This document shows positions 39,494 through 49,100 of a stretch of DNA of 64,000 bases, piece by piece. The position numbers and the translations under genes were made by a program. The DNA lies in contig NZ_BMXN01000016.1 of NCBI RefSeq assembly GCF_014651775.1, positions 17,180-81,179 on the forward strand, in the 5' to 3' direction. Source of the stretch: Vreelandella hamiltonii. GTDB lineage: Bacteria; Pseudomonadota; Gammaproteobacteria; Pseudomonadales; Halomonadaceae. Numbering within the stretch: the first letter of the stretch is position 1; every line of letters starts with the position of its first letter. A model generated the notes under the pieces. That model was not told where the DNA came from. It saw only the letters and a program-made list of their open reading frames with translations, and made no database searches.

Positions 39494-41960
39494 AAGCGTC
39501 CACGGGCACTGGCTTGCCGAAGTAGTAGCCCTGATAGACATGGCAGCCTAACTGCTCCAGCACGGTACGCTGCTCGGCGGTTTCCACGCCTTCGGCGACG
39601 ACCTCCAAGCCCAAGCTTTCGGCCAGCGCGATAATGGTGCCGGCGATAGGTGTCGTCTGCATGTCCAGCGTCAGGTCTCTGACGAAGGCGATGTCGATCT
39701 TGAGAGTGTCCAGCGGCAGTGATTTCAGATAGGCCAGCGACGAGTAACCGGTGCCAAAATCATCCAGGGCAAACTGGATGCCCAGCTTGCGCAGCCGACG
39801 CATTTTGTCGATGGTGCCTTCCGGGTCACTGAGCAGCAGCGATTCGGTGAGTTCCAGCGTCAAACGTTCCGGGGGCGCTTTGGTGCTGCTCAGGGCCGTC
39901 ACCACCTGCTCGACGAAGTCGGGCTGCTGGAACTGGCGTACGCTGACGTTGAGTGAGAGCTTCATGGCACGCAGGTGCGGCACGTGTTGCCAACGGCCCA
40001 GCAGGCGGCAGCCTTCCTGCAAGACCCAGGTGCCCAGCGGCAGGATCAGCCCGGTCTGTTCGGCCACGGGGATAAAGCGTCCAGGCGAGATCATGCCTTG
40101 CTCTGGGTGATGCCAGCGCACCAGCGCCTCGGCCCCCTTGACCTGGTGCTGCGCATCGACCTGTGGCTGAAGGTGCAAGCTCAATGCGCCGTTTTCAATG
40201 GCCAGGCGCAGCTCGCGCTCCAGCGTCAGGTGCTCTTCCAGCGCTTGCTCCATGGCCGAGCAGAAGCGCTGTGGTCGGCCGTCCCGCTGGCGTTTGGCTT
40301 CCAGTAACGCCAATCCGGCACGCTTGAACAGCTGGCCGATATGGGCAACATCACTCAATGAGCAGACCAGCAGGCCTACGTTCAATTTGCAGGGGTAGGT
40401 GTGGCCATGCAACTGATAGGGTGACGACAAGCTGGCCAGCAGGCTCGTCGCACGCTGCTGTACGTGACGTTCGGCGGCAGCCTGGGAAGAGGCGGCCAGC
40501 TCACCGTAAAGCGCGAACTCATTGCCATCCAGGCGTGCCGTGTAGGCCTTTTGGTCCGCCTGCTGATGGAGGCGTTTGCCCAACTGTTTCAACAGTTCAT
40601 CGCCGACTTCCTGGCCCAGGCTGTCGTTCAAGACCTTGAAGCGATTGATGTCGATCAGCACCAGATAGGCAAAATGGCGCTGCTCCAGCTGGCTTTCCAG
40701 GCGTGCGGTCAAGTGCTCCTGAAGCGCCAGGCGGTTGGGCAAGCCGGTCAGACGGTCGTGGTAGGCTGCGTAGTGAACGCGCTGCTGGGCCTGATGCTCT
40801 TCGGACCTGTCACTCAACAGTGCCACGTAATCCTGCTGTTGGCGGCCCGCATAGCGTACTCGGCTCACGCTGAGCCAGGCTGGATACTCTTCGCCGTCGG
40901 CGCGCAGCGCGGTGATCATGCCGCTCCATTTATCTTCTTCTATCAGCGCCTTTTGAATCTGGCCGTTCAGGGTGTGTTGGTCTTTGGCATAGACTACCTT
41001 GGCCACCGAGGTGTCGAGCAACTGCTCTGCGCTGAGTCCGGTGAGACGCTCGAATGCGGCGTTGCACAGCCGGATGCGGGCAGAATGGTCGAACAGCACC
41101 ACGCCGTCTTGCAAAGCCGCAATGACCTCCGACAAACGCCGTTGGGTCATGTGGCCATGGCGCTGACTGGCCTGAAAACGATGCTGCACCTGAATGGCGA
41201 TCAGCGTCAGCAGGGTGGCTGTCACGGCAGTTCCGCTGATCAGGTAGATGATCCAGTGGGACGCGTGGGCGTGGAGGGTCGCCTGTTCGTGTGCGGCAAA
41301 CGGAAAGTCTGGCACTAGCCATGCTGCCTGCATGGCGACATAGTGCATGCCGCTGACGGCCACCGAAATGCATAGCGCCGATAACAAAGCGTAGCGCTGG
41401 TAATGGCGCATGCCCTCGTCCCGCCGACAAAGCCGATAGGCATAGGCACTGACGATGCCCAGGCCCACGGCCACCACCAGGGAGGCCAGAAACAGGTCGA
41501 GTGCATAATAGAGCGTTGCTGGCATGCGCATGGCTGCCATGCCGCTATAGTGCATCACGCCAATCCCCAGGCCGAGGCTCGTGCCTGCCAGCAGCGTCTG
41601 GCGATGGGAGAGGGTATCGCGGCAGAGCAGGTTCATGGCCACCAGGCTGCCGACGATTGCAGGTACCACGGAGAGCAGCGTCAGCAGAGGCGCATGGGTG
41701 ACCGGAAAGCTCAGCTGGTAGGCGTGCATGCCGACAAAGTGCATGCTCCAGACGCCTGCTCCCATGACGCTGGCCCCGGCCAGCAGCCATGAACGCCGCC
41801 ATAAGGGGTTGTCGGTGCTGCCCACCAGTCGAATGATCTCGAGACTGGCATAGGAGGCCGCTAGCGCAATGAGCCACGACAGCATCACCAGCGCGGTATC
41901 ATGTTTTCCCTGCAGCGCATCGAGCGCCTGAGGGTCGAGTAGCAGGTTGGGCAGCATCAT
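39468..41960 (-). CDS. MHYT-PAS-GGDEF-EAL membrane c-di-GMP protein
   Basis: An 830-residue membrane signalling protein. The N-terminal about 250 residues form the seven-span MHYT sensor with MHFVGMHA, MHYSGMAAM and MHYVAMQAA; MHYT is proposed to bind copper and sense O2, CO or NO. A PAS domain (IAALQDGVVLFDHSARIRLCNAAFERLTGL) follows, then a GGDEF domain whose signature is degenerate (RLDGNEF in place of RxGGDEF). An EAL domain ends it, with intact AEALVRW, SLNVSVRQFQQPDF and DDFGTGYSSLAYL. It is therefore probably a phosphodiesterase. Its stop overlaps the DUF423 gene. Confidence 0.92.
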   Translation of the reverse strand: MMLPNLLLDPQALDALQGKHDTALVMLSWLIALAASYASLEIIRLVGSTDNPLWRRSWLLAGASVMGAGVWSMHFVGMHAYQLSFPVTHAPLLTLLSVVPAIVGSLVAMNLLCRDTLSHRQTLLAGTSLGLGIGVMHYSGMAAMRMPATLYYALDLFLASLVVAVGLGIVSAYAYRLCRRDEGMRHYQRYALLSALCISVAVSGMHYVAMQAAWLVPDFPFAAHEQATLHAHASHWIIYLISGTAVTATLLTLIAIQVQHRFQASQRHGHMTQRRLSEVIAALQDGVVLFDHSARIRLCNAAFERLTGLSAEQLLDTSVAKVVYAKDQHTLNGQIQKALIEEDKWSGMITALRADGEEYPAWLSVSRVRYAGRQQQDYVALLSDRSEEHQAQQRVHYAAYHDRLTGLPNRLALQEHLTARLESQLEQRHFAYLVLIDINRFKVLNDSLGQEVGDELLKQLGKRLHQQADQKAYTARLDGNEFALYGELAASSQAAAERHVQQRATSLLASLSSPYQLHGHTYPCKLNVGLLVCSLSDVAHIGQLFKRAGLALLEAKRQRDGRPQRFCSAMEQALEEHLTLERELRLAIENGALSLHLQPQVDAQHQVKGAEALVRWHHPEQGMISPGRFIPVAEQTGLILPLGTWVLQEGCRLLGRWQHVPHLRAMKLSLNVSVRQFQQPDFVEQVVTALSSTKAPPERLTLELTESLLLSDPEGTIDKMRRLRKLGIQFALDDFGTGYSSLAYLKSLPLDTLKIDIAFVRDLTLDMQTTPIAGTIIALAESLGLEVVAEGVETAEQRTVLEQLGCHVYQGYYFGKPVPVDAFMESAPVA

Positions 41961-42043
41961 TGACGAATCGCCGTATCGATAGGGCAGGCAGCGCCTACTT
42001 TATAACTATTGTTAAGAATTCGCCTGATTTATCGTGGTCTTGA

Positions 42044-42469
42044 TTAAACGTTGCGCGCGCTGTCCGGCAGCGCATAGCTGGCAGTGACATGCACCACGGG
42101 GCGCGACGCATCGCTGACCGAAAAGATTTGCACTTCGCCCACCGCGAGGCGGCGGCCCAGCTTGATCAGCCTGGCGTGGGCGATGATGTCGTGATCGCCG
42201 GAGGCCGCGCGTAGAAAGTGGCAGTTCAGATCGCTGGTCACAGCCATCGCTTCAGGGCCTATCTGGGCCAGTATCGCCACGTAGAGCGCCACATCCGCAA
42301 AGCCCATCATGGTGGGGCCCGATACGCGAGGGCCAGGGCGCAAGTGCTCATGGCCAATAGTTAAACGCATGGTGGCGCACATCTCTCCCACGCTCTCTAT
42401 CTTGCCCATGCGCTGGGGAAAGACCTCATCCAGAAAATGCTCGATCTGCTCGACGGTCATGACGGTCAT
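42044..42469 (-). CDS. hotdog-fold thioesterase, PaaI type
   Basis: A 141-residue hotdog-fold protein. The start is the ATG at 42469, since AAGGAGAAC lies upstream; a further ATG lies three codons on. Family features are HLRPGPRVSGPTMMGFADVALYVAI, with the central hotdog helix and the conserved Asp, then AVTSDLNCHFLRAASGDHDIIAHARLIKLGRRLAVGEVQIF. Probable acyl-CoA thioesterase in the PaaI/YbaW-like group; substrate unknown. Placed after glcB on the same strand but with a terminator between. Confidence 0.82.
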   Translation of the reverse strand: MTVMTVEQIEHFLDEVFPQRMGKIESVGEMCATMRLTIGHEHLRPGPRVSGPTMMGFADVALYVAILAQIGPEAMAVTSDLNCHFLRAASGDHDIIAHARLIKLGRRLAVGEVQIFSVSDASRPVVHVTASYALPDSARNV

Positions 42470-42510
42470 TGTTGTTGTTCTCCTTGACGTTAACGTAAGC
42501 CAGCATAAAT

Positions 42511-42540
42511 AAAAAAGCCCCAAGGCGCGAGCCTTGGGGC
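42511..42540 (-). terminator. Rho-independent terminator of glcB
   Basis: Ten-bp perfect stem GCCCCAAGGC / GCCTTGGGGC with a GCGA loop; on the minus strand it is followed by TTTTTT. It is 23 bases beyond the glcB stop. Confidence 0.88.
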
Positions 42541-42563
42541 TTGGCAGGCCATTCAGCGGGTGC

Positions 42564-44738
42564 TTACTTGGCCTTGTGTACCTGGCGCCATTCGTGCAAC
42601 AGCGGTTCGGTGTAGCCAGAGGGCTGTACGCGGCCCTTGAAGATCAGGTCGGAGGCGGCTTTGAACGCTGTGGAGCCTTCAAAGTCGGCGCTCATGGCGG
42701 TGTACGTCGGGTCGCCAGCGTTCTGCTCATCGACCACTTTCGCCATGCGCTTGAGGGTTTCCTCGACACGTGGCGCATCGACGATGCCATGGTGCAGCCA
42801 GTTGGCAATGTGCTGGCTGGAGATACGCAGCGTGGCGCGGTCTTCCATCAGGCCCACGTTGTGAATGTCCGGCACCTTCGAGCAGCCTACGCCGTGCTCT
42901 ACCCAGCGCACCACGTAACCCAGAATGCCCTGGCAGTTGTTATCCAGCTCCTGCTGAATCTCGTCATCCGACCAGTTGGCGTTTTCTGCTACCGGCACGG
43001 TGAGCAGGTCGTCGAGCAGATCCGGCTCGCCCTGGGCTTCCAGGTCGCGCTGAATATCGGCGACATTGACCTGATGGTAGTGCAGGGCGTGCAGGGCAGC
43101 CGCCGTGGGTGACGGTACCCACGCCGTGTTGGCACCGGCTTTCGGATGGCCGATCTTCTGCTCCAGCATGCTGTGCATCAGGTCGGGCATGGCCCACATG
43201 CCTTTACCGATCTGGGCGCGGCCACGCAGGCCACAGGCCAAACCGACCTGCACGTTGTTCTTCTCGTAGGCGGTGATCCAGGCGGCGCTCTTCATGTCGC
43301 CCTTGCGAACCATCGGGCCGGCTTCCATGGCGGTGTGCATTTCATCGCCGGTGCGGTCCAGGAAGCCGGTGTTGATGAATACCACGCGCGAGGTGGCTTC
43401 GGCGATACATGCCTTGAGGTTGACCGTGGTGCGGCGCTCCTCGTCCATGATGCCCATTTTCAGGGTGTCACGGCTCATGCCCAGAATGTCTTCCACGCGG
43501 CCAAACAGTTCGTTGGCAAACGCGACTTCTTTTGGCCCGTGCATCTTCGGCTTGACGATGTACACCGAACCCGCGCGGGAGTTGCGCGGCTGGTCGGCGT
43601 CTTTCTTCAGGTCGTGCAGCGCCAGCAGCGAGGTCACGACCGCATCCAGGATGCCTTCCGGCAGTTCGTTGCCGTTTTCGTCCAGCACCGCAGGCGTGGT
43701 CATCAGGTGGCCTACGTTGCGCACGAACATCAGCGAACGGCCCGGTAGCGTGACGCTGTTGCCGTCGGTGGTTTGCCAGGTGCGGTCGGCGTGCAGCTTG
43801 CGGGTGAAGGTTTTGCCGCCTTTCTCGATGTTCTCTTCCAGGTCGCCCTTCATCAGGCCGAGCCAGTTGCTGTACACGCCGACCTTGTCTTCGGAGTCTA
43901 CCGCTGCCACGGAGTCTTCGCAGTCCATGATGGCGGTCAGCGCGGCTTCGACGACCACGTCCTTGACGTGTGCCGGGTCGGTCTTGCCGATGGGGTGGCT
44001 GGCGTCGATCTGGATTTCCAGGTGCAGGCCGTTGTTGGCCAGTAGAATCGACTCGGGGGCAGAAGCGTCGCCGTTGAAGCCGATCAGCTTGCCTGCATCT
44101 TGCAGGCCGGTTTCACGACCGCCCTCCAGGCTGACCACCAGGTGGCCATCGCGAATGACGTATTTCACTGCATCCCGGTGGGAACCGGTGGCCAGCGGGG
44201 CGGCACGGTCCAGCACGCCACGGGCGTAAGCGATGACTTTTTCGCCGCGCTTCGGGTTGAAGCTGGTGCCTTTTTCCGCGCCGTCTTCTTCAGAGATGGC
44301 GTCGGTGCCGTACAGCGCATCGTACAGGCTGCCCCAGCGGGCGTTGGCCGCGTTCAGGGCGTAGCGAGCGTTGCTCACCGGTACGACCAGCTGTGGGCCC
44401 GCTTGAATGGCCACTTCACGGTCGACGTTGGCGGTGGTGGCCTTCACGCTGTTCGGTGCCTCTACCAGGTAACCCACTTCTTTCAGGAAGCGACGGTAGG
44501 CGGGCATGTCGCTGACCGGGCCGGGGTTTTCCCGGTGCCAGGCGTCCAGCTTCTCTTGCAGCGTGTCGCGCTCTTCGAGCAGTTGGCGGTTTTTTGGGGT
44601 CAAATCGTGGAATAGGGCATCGACACCGGCCCAGAAGGCGCTTTCGTCGACGCCGGTGCCCGGCAGAGCCTGCTCGTTGATGAAACGGTCCAGGTCGGCT
44701 GCCACCTGTAAACGGTGGCGCGTGATACGCTCGCTCAT
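42564..44738 (-). CDS. glcB: malate synthase G
   Basis: Condenses glyoxylate with acetyl-CoA to malate (glyoxylate/glycolate metabolism). 724 residues as usual for the monomeric G isoform. Blocks seen are [62 protein letters not shown], the catalytic region [24 protein letters not shown] and [34 protein letters not shown] and, near the end, [30 protein letters not shown]. The ATG at 44738 has GAGATC upstream. No glc or ace neighbours are in the window. Confidence 0.97.
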   Translation of the reverse strand: MSERITRHRLQVAADLDRFINEQALPGTGVDESAFWAGVDALFHDLTPKNRQLLEERDTLQEKLDAWHRENPGPVSDMPAYRRFLKEVGYLVEAPNSVKATTANVDREVAIQAGPQLVVPVSNARYALNAANARWGSLYDALYGTDAISEEDGAEKGTSFNPKRGEKVIAYARGVLDRAAPLATGSHRDAVKYVIRDGHLVVSLEGGRETGLQDAGKLIGFNGDASAPESILLANNGLHLEIQIDASHPIGKTDPAHVKDVVVEAALTAIMDCEDSVAAVDSEDKVGVYSNWLGLMKGDLEENIEKGGKTFTRKLHADRTWQTTDGNSVTLPGRSLMFVRNVGHLMTTPAVLDENGNELPEGILDAVVTSLLALHDLKKDADQPRNSRAGSVYIVKPKMHGPKEVAFANELFGRVEDILGMSRDTLKMGIMDEERRTTVNLKACIAEATSRVVFINTGFLDRTGDEMHTAMEAGPMVRKGDMKSAAWITAYEKNNVQVGLACGLRGRAQIGKGMWAMPDLMHSMLEQKIGHPKAGANTAWVPSPTAAALHALHYHQVNVADIQRDLEAQGEPDLLDDLLTVPVAENANWSDDEIQQELDNNCQGILGYVVRWVEHGVGCSKVPDIHNVGLMEDRATLRISSQHIANWLHHGIVDAPRVEETLKRMAKVVDEQNAGDPTYTAMSADFEGSTAFKAASDLIFKGRVQPSGYTEPLLHEWRQVHKAK

Positions 44739-44957
44739 GGGGATCTCCTGTGAAGGTGCCCGTGGATTGTTCTAGTGCCACGGTTCGGGTGAAAGGTGAT
44801 TTATGGAAAATACTTCCACACCTGCGGTGGCATGTAAACAGGGTAGACCCGAAAGCGGTAAAATGCTCGACCAAATGATGAGAGTGGCCCCGCTGCCGCT
44901 GCGATCAAGCGCTGTTTCGGCAGCCCATGGATGTGTCGTGTTCACGGAGAGACGTTG

Positions 44958-45950
44958 ATGCATAATTTCCAGCATTTGGAAGGCCTGTTTCGCCAGGCAT
45001 CAGGCGATTCGCCGCTCTCTCTCTTGAGGCCGGGCGAGGCCCTCACGGACGCCATGCACGACTACTTCTGCCATTACGGTTTGGCGGCCTTGCTGAGCGA
45101 TACCCATGAGGTGCACGCTGGTTTCATCGATACCGGTCGGTTTGCGCTCTGGTGCCAGGTATGGAGCCCGCCCTCACCGGTGGGCACGGCGTTTGTGATT
45201 CACGGCTATTTCGACCACCTGGGGCTGTATCGCCATTTGCTGGGCTGCTTGCTGGCCAAGGGCTGGCGCGTGGTGCTGTGGGACTTGCCGGGCCACGGGC
45301 TTTCCAGCGGCCCCCGGGCCGAGATCGAAGACTTCGACGACTACCAGCACTGCCTGACTTACCTGCAAGAGGCGCTGCAGGTATATGGCATGGCGCCTAC
45401 GCCGTGGTTGGGCGTCGGGCAGAGTACCGGCGCGGCCATTCTGGCCACGGATGCGTTGACGCGCCAAGACGAGGCAGGCTGGGCAGGCATCGTGCTGCTG
45501 GCCCCCCTGGTACGGCCCTGGCGCTGGAGCCAATCCAGCTGGCTTCACTTGATTGCCAGCCCGTTCGTCAAGGAGCTGCCGCGCAAGTATCGGCCCAACT
45601 CCACCGATGAGCAGTTCACCGAATTCCTGCGCGACCAGGATCCGTTGCAGCCTGAGCGGCTGAGCGTGGCGTGGATTACCGCCATGCGCCGCTGGATGCC
45701 CCGGCTGCTGGCGCTGGAGCCCAGCCCGCTACCCACCTTGATTCTTCAAGGCGAGCAGGACCTCACGGTCGATTGGGAGTGGAATCTGGCCATTCTGGCG
45801 GAGAAGTTTCCCAAGGCCGAGATACACCGCCACCCGGAAGCGCGTCACCATTTGGTGAACGAAGCCGAGCCCATTCGCCAAGTGCTGTTTGAAGCGCTCG
45901 ATCGCTTTATCGAGAACGTACCTGAAGCCCCCACCAAGGAGCAGCCATGA
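44958..45950 (+). CDS. alpha/beta hydrolase, lysophospholipase-like
   Basis: A 330-residue alpha/beta hydrolase with no signal peptide. The oxyanion region is FVIHGYFDHLGLY, followed by WDLPGHGLSSGPRAEI, a hallmark of PldB/monoglyceride-lipase-like proteins. The nucleophile elbow is GVGQSTGAAIL, the acid is probably in LILQGEQDLTVDW and the base in ARHHLVNE. The lid between is Trp-rich. Start ATG 44958 with GGAGAG upstream. Its end overlaps the next gene by four bases, so the two are likely co-expressed. Substrate unknown. Confidence 0.86.
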   Translation: MHNFQHLEGLFRQASGDSPLSLLRPGEALTDAMHDYFCHYGLAALLSDTHEVHAGFIDTGRFALWCQVWSPPSPVGTAFVIHGYFDHLGLYRHLLGCLLAKGWRVVLWDLPGHGLSSGPRAEIEDFDDYQHCLTYLQEALQVYGMAPTPWLGVGQSTGAAILATDALTRQDEAGWAGIVLLAPLVRPWRWSQSSWLHLIASPFVKELPRKYRPNSTDEQFTEFLRDQDPLQPERLSVAWITAMRRWMPRLLALEPSPLPTLILQGEQDLTVDWEWNLAILAEKFPKAEIHRHPEARHHLVNEAEPIRQVLFEALDRFIENVPEAPTKEQP

Positions 45951-46528
45951 CCGCCACTCAATCACCCAAAGTACTGGTTTTTGCGGGCAGCGCCCGTGAA
46001 GGCTCGCTGAATAAACAGCTCGCCAAACTGGCTGCCCAGCGCATCGAAGCGCTGGGCGGTCAGGCCACGTTCATCGATTTGAAAGAGTACCCCTGCCCGC
46101 TGTTCGATGAAGACATCGAAGCCCAGGGCATGCCGGAGAACGTACAGAAGCTGCGCGAGATTCTGGCAGAGCACCAGGCGCTTTTGATCGCCTCGCCAGA
46201 GTACAACGGCTTTATCACGCCACTTTTGAAGAACACTCTGGACTGGCTGTCTCGCCCCTATGGCGATACCCCCGGCTTGGGTCTGTTTGCCGGTAAATGG
46301 GCCGCCCTGGTGGCTGCCTCCCCCGGTGGTTTAGGCGGCATTCGCGCGTTGCCGCTGGGCCAGCAGCTATTGGCAAACTTAAGCCTCACCGTGCTGCCTC
46401 AGCCGCTCTCGCTCCCCAAGGCGGGCAGCGCGTTCGACGACAGTGGTGCGCTCAGCGATGATGCCACGGGCCAAAAGCTGGATGCGCTGTGCCAGCGCCT
46501 GGTGGATTCCCTCGCGGCAACGCACTGA
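45947..46528 (+). CDS. NAD(P)H-dependent FMN reductase
   Basis: A flavodoxin-like reductase of 193 residues. The FMN phosphate loop is FAGSAREGSLNKQLAKLA (about 12-29); the second FMN contact is ASPEYNGFITPLLKNTLDWLSR, the family signature. AASPGGLGGIRAL forms the third loop. Probably reduces quinones or free flavin using NAD(P)H. Overlaps the hydrolase gene by four bases and converges with comM, eleven bases apart. Confidence 0.9.
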   Translation: MTATQSPKVLVFAGSAREGSLNKQLAKLAAQRIEALGGQATFIDLKEYPCPLFDEDIEAQGMPENVQKLREILAEHQALLIASPEYNGFITPLLKNTLDWLSRPYGDTPGLGLFAGKWAALVAASPGGLGGIRALPLGQQLLANLSLTVLPQPLSLPKAGSAFDDSGALSDDATGQKLDALCQRLVDSLAATH

Positions 46529-46532
46529 TCAC

Positions 46533-46550
46533 AGGGGGCTTATGCCCCCT
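46533..46550. terminator. short hairpin at the reductase/comM tail-to-tail junction
   Basis: AGGGGGC / GCCCCCT with a TTAT loop, straddling the comM stop. It is placed correctly for a shared terminator but has no T-run. Confidence 0.35.
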
Positions 46551-48048
46551 TCAGCAGACGATCCAGCTGCCGGTAGCCGATGGCTTCGATGAAATGGGGC
46601 TGAGAGGGCTTGGGCTCGCCCTGCAGGTCGGCCAGCGTCAGCGCCACGCGCAGCACGCGATGGTAGGCGCGGGCGGAGAGCTTGAGTTTTTCCAGTACGC
46701 CTGCCAGCCAGGCGCGCTCTTCATCGTTGAGGGCGCAGGCGGCTTCCAGCGCTTTACCGCTGAGCTGGCTGTTGAGCGCACCTCTTGCCATCTGCCGCTC
46801 CCGGGCGGCCATCACCCGTTCGCGCACCGCGCTGGAGGGCTCGCCCTGGGTTTGTGCGGTGAGCTGCTCCGGTGGCAGCGCGGGCACTTCCACCTGCAGG
46901 TCGATACGGTCCAGCAGCGGGCCAGAAAGCCGCGCCTGGTAGCGCTGAATTTGGCTGGCGCTGCACTGGCAGCGGCTTCGCGGGTCGCCCAGGTGCCCGC
47001 AGGGGCAGGGATTCATGGCGGCAACGAGCTGAAATTGAGCAGGGTAGCGGCGCTCATGGCTGGCGCGGGAGAGGTGAATTTCGCCGGTCTCCAGCGGCTG
47101 ACGCAACACTTCCAGCACGTGGCGCGAGAACTCCGGCAGCTCATCCAGAAACAGCACGCCGTGGTGCGCCAGCGAGATTTCCCCCGGCTTGGGCTTCGAG
47201 CCGCCGCCAACCAGCGCGGCAGCGCTGGCGCTGTGGTGGGGCTGGCGGAAGGGCCGCTGGCCCCAGTCGGCTTCCAGCGCCAAGCCGCATACCGAGCGCA
47301 CCGCTGCCACCTCCAGGGCGTCGTCCTCGGAAAGCGGCGGCAGAATGCCGGGCAAGCGGCTGGCCAGCATGGTCTTGCCGGTGCCGGGCGGGCCTGCAAA
47401 CAGCAGGTTGTGGCCCCCGGCGGCGGCCACTTCCAGCGCCCGGCGGGCCTGGTGCTGGCCGCGCACATCGGCCAGATCGGCCATGGGCGTGGTCGATTTG
47501 GCCGATGCCGAGAGCTGGTGGGGTGGGATCTTTTCCTGGCCTAGCAGGTGGGCGACGACTTGCCAGAGAGAGTCGGCGGGCAGCACCGGTAGATCGCCCG
47601 CCAGGGCAGCTTCATCGGCGCAGGCGCGGGGCACGATCAACGCCTTGTTGGTACGGCGAGTGGCCAGTGCAAAGGGCAGCACGCCGGGTACCGCCCGCAG
47701 CTTGCCATCCAGGGCCAGCTCACCTGCGCACTCCATGCCTTCCAGCGCATCCACCGGGATTTGGCCCGACGCCGCGAGAATGCCCAGCGCAATCGGCAAA
47801 TCGAAACGGCCACCCTCTTTGGGCAGGTCCGCCGGGGCGAGGTTGAGGGTAATGCGCTTGGTGTTGGGGAAATCGAAGCCCGCGTTGATCAAGGCGCTGC
47901 GCACCCGCTCGCGGCTCTCCTTCACGGCGGTTTCCGGCAGGCCCACCAGTGTCAGGCCCGGCAAGCCATTCGCCAGATGTACTTCGACATGCACCGCCGG
48001 TGCTTCCAACCCCACGCCCGCCCGCGTGGCCACAATGGCTAGCGTCAT
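46540..48048 (-). CDS. comM: ComM/YifB Mg-chelatase-like AAA+ helicase
   Basis: Hexameric AAA+ protein that drives branch migration during natural transformation. 502 residues. The N-terminal Lon-protease-like domain starts MTLAIVATRAGVG and contains NGLPGLTLVGLPETAVKESRERVRSAL. Walker A is FAGPPGTGKTML (about 214-225), the Mg-chelatase block FRQPHHSASAAALVGGG follows, Walker B is VLFLDELPEF and the C-terminal domain has SARAYHRVLRVALTLADL. Complete and in frame. It is unusual in that two partial copies of its 5' end lie upstream, separated by accessory genes (see 49101 and 51492). Its own leader, AGAGGAAAGGCG before the ATG, is unrelated to the leader kept with those copies. Confidence 0.95.
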   Translation of the reverse strand: MTLAIVATRAGVGLEAPAVHVEVHLANGLPGLTLVGLPETAVKESRERVRSALINAGFDFPNTKRITLNLAPADLPKEGGRFDLPIALGILAASGQIPVDALEGMECAGELALDGKLRAVPGVLPFALATRRTNKALIVPRACADEAALAGDLPVLPADSLWQVVAHLLGQEKIPPHQLSASAKSTTPMADLADVRGQHQARRALEVAAAGGHNLLFAGPPGTGKTMLASRLPGILPPLSEDDALEVAAVRSVCGLALEADWGQRPFRQPHHSASAAALVGGGSKPKPGEISLAHHGVLFLDELPEFSRHVLEVLRQPLETGEIHLSRASHERRYPAQFQLVAAMNPCPCGHLGDPRSRCQCSASQIQRYQARLSGPLLDRIDLQVEVPALPPEQLTAQTQGEPSSAVRERVMAARERQMARGALNSQLSGKALEAACALNDEERAWLAGVLEKLKLSARAYHRVLRVALTLADLQGEPKPSQPHFIEAIGYRQLDRLLKGA

Positions 48049-48176
48049 CGCCTTTCCTCTGTAGTTATCACTTACTCCAATGTAGGATAAAGCTACATTA
48101 GCTTAAGTATTTAACCTAACGTAATTAAGAAGGCTTTGGTAGCGATTAAGCAACCGGTTCAAGTAGCAGAGACAGC

Positions 48177-48226
48177 TTGACGAAGTAATGCGCTTGCATT
48201 ACCTTTGCATTACCTTTGCATTGCTA
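48177..48226 (+). promoter_or_regulatory. putative promoter and autoregulatory operator of prlF-yhaV
   Basis: A TTGACG -35 (48177-48182) lies 17 bases before a TACCTT -10 candidate (48200-48205). Over it lie an inverted repeat GTAATGC-gctt-GCATTAC (48185-48202) and three 11-base direct repeats, TTGCATTACCT twice then TTGCATTGCTA (48194-48226). Repeats spaced at about one helical turn across a toxin-antitoxin promoter suggest cooperative repressor binding. Confidence 0.6.
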
Positions 48227-48243
48227 TCGAGCGGAGAGCGACA

Positions 48244-48579
48244 GTGAGCACGCTTATCGAAGACGACTCAACTCTGACGGATCGCTATCAAACGACTGTT
48301 CCTGCATCGATTCGCCGGGCACTAAAGCTGAAGCGCCGAGACCGTATTCATTATACCGTTCGTCCTGATGGTGAAGTGGTGCTTTCCAAGGCGAGTGATG
48401 AGGCCAAGCACGACCCTGTGATGGTCAACTTCCTCAATTTTCTAGAGCGCGATCTTCTGGCGCATCCAGAAAATATTCGCCCGGTGACTGCCAGTAGCTT
48501 TGCCGAGGCCGAACGGCTTACCGCAGGTATTGAGGTAGACCTCGAAGAGGCGCTGGAAGAGGATGATGACGACGAATGA
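48244..48579 (+). CDS. prlF: PrlF-family antitoxin
   Basis: Antitoxin of a type II PrlF-YhaV system, 111 residues from the GTG at 48244 (GGAGAG seven bases upstream). The N-terminal swapped-hairpin AbrB/SpoVT-like DNA-binding fold is seen as STLTDRYQTTVPASIRRALKL and RDRIHYTVRPDGEVVLSKA. The following MVNFLNFLERDLLAHPENIRPV is the PrlF toxin-binding part, and the tail is acidic (EEALEEDDDDE). ATGA overlap with the toxin gene. It probably represses its own promoter through the repeats just upstream. Confidence 0.92.
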   Translation: MSTLIEDDSTLTDRYQTTVPASIRRALKLKRRDRIHYTVRPDGEVVLSKASDEAKHDPVMVNFLNFLERDLLAHPENIRPVTASSFAEAERLTAGIEVDLEEALEEDDDDE

Positions 48580-49073
48580 AGCCTCTGGAGGTTAATGGAT
48601 GGACGATTTATGCCCATCCGTTGTTCTTTGAACAAGTCGAAGCACTCACCTTGAAGGTGAGACATCTTCAATCGAAAGATCCTGCCGGTTATCGCAACAA
48701 GGCGGTCACCAAGCGCCTAGCAGCGATCATGAAGCTAGCCTTGAATGATATTCCGCAGGATCCATCAGGCACTCAATACCGCCAAGGGAGCGCGCTTGGC
48801 ACAGAGCACACTCATTGGCAACGAGCAAAGTTTTACCAGCAGTACCGGCTGTTCTTTCGCTACGATGCTGCGAGCAAAATCATTATTTATGCATGGGTCA
48901 ATGATGACGCTACAAAACGCGCTTATGGCAGTAAGCATGATGCTTACTCTGTCTTTCAGAAAATGCTCAGCAGTGGCAACCCACCGGATAGTTGGACAGC
49001 CTTACAGAAAGCCTCAATGAGCGAGGTGGAACGAATTCATTTACTTTTAGCGGCAGATAACAACGATAACTAA
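48576..49073 (+). CDS. yhaV: YhaV-family toxin
   Basis: Ribonuclease toxin of the RelE-like superfamily, 165 residues. Family blocks are NGWTIYAHPLFFEQVEALT, NKAVTKRLAAIMKLA, DIPQDPSGTQYRQGSALG and HWQRAKFYQQYRLFFRYD, followed by IIYAWVNDDATKRAYGSKHDAYSVFQKML, the core of YhaV. The putative catalytic Arg and His-containing segments are intact, so the toxin is probably functional. Four-base overlap with prlF. A small GATCTG / CAGATC hairpin lies ten bases after the stop (49083-49100). Confidence 0.92.
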   Translation: MKPLEVNGWTIYAHPLFFEQVEALTLKVRHLQSKDPAGYRNKAVTKRLAAIMKLALNDIPQDPSGTQYRQGSALGTEHTHWQRAKFYQQYRLFFRYDAASKIIIYAWVNDDATKRAYGSKHDAYSVFQKMLSSGNPPDSWTALQKASMSEVERIHLLLAADNNDN

Positions 49074-49100
49074 ATCACACTAGATCTGTTTGGGCAGATC

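Noticed and set aside
48194..48226. CRISPR-like repeats before prlF
   Set aside because: The repeats are 11 bases in direct tandem with no spacers; they fit an operator, not a CRISPR array.
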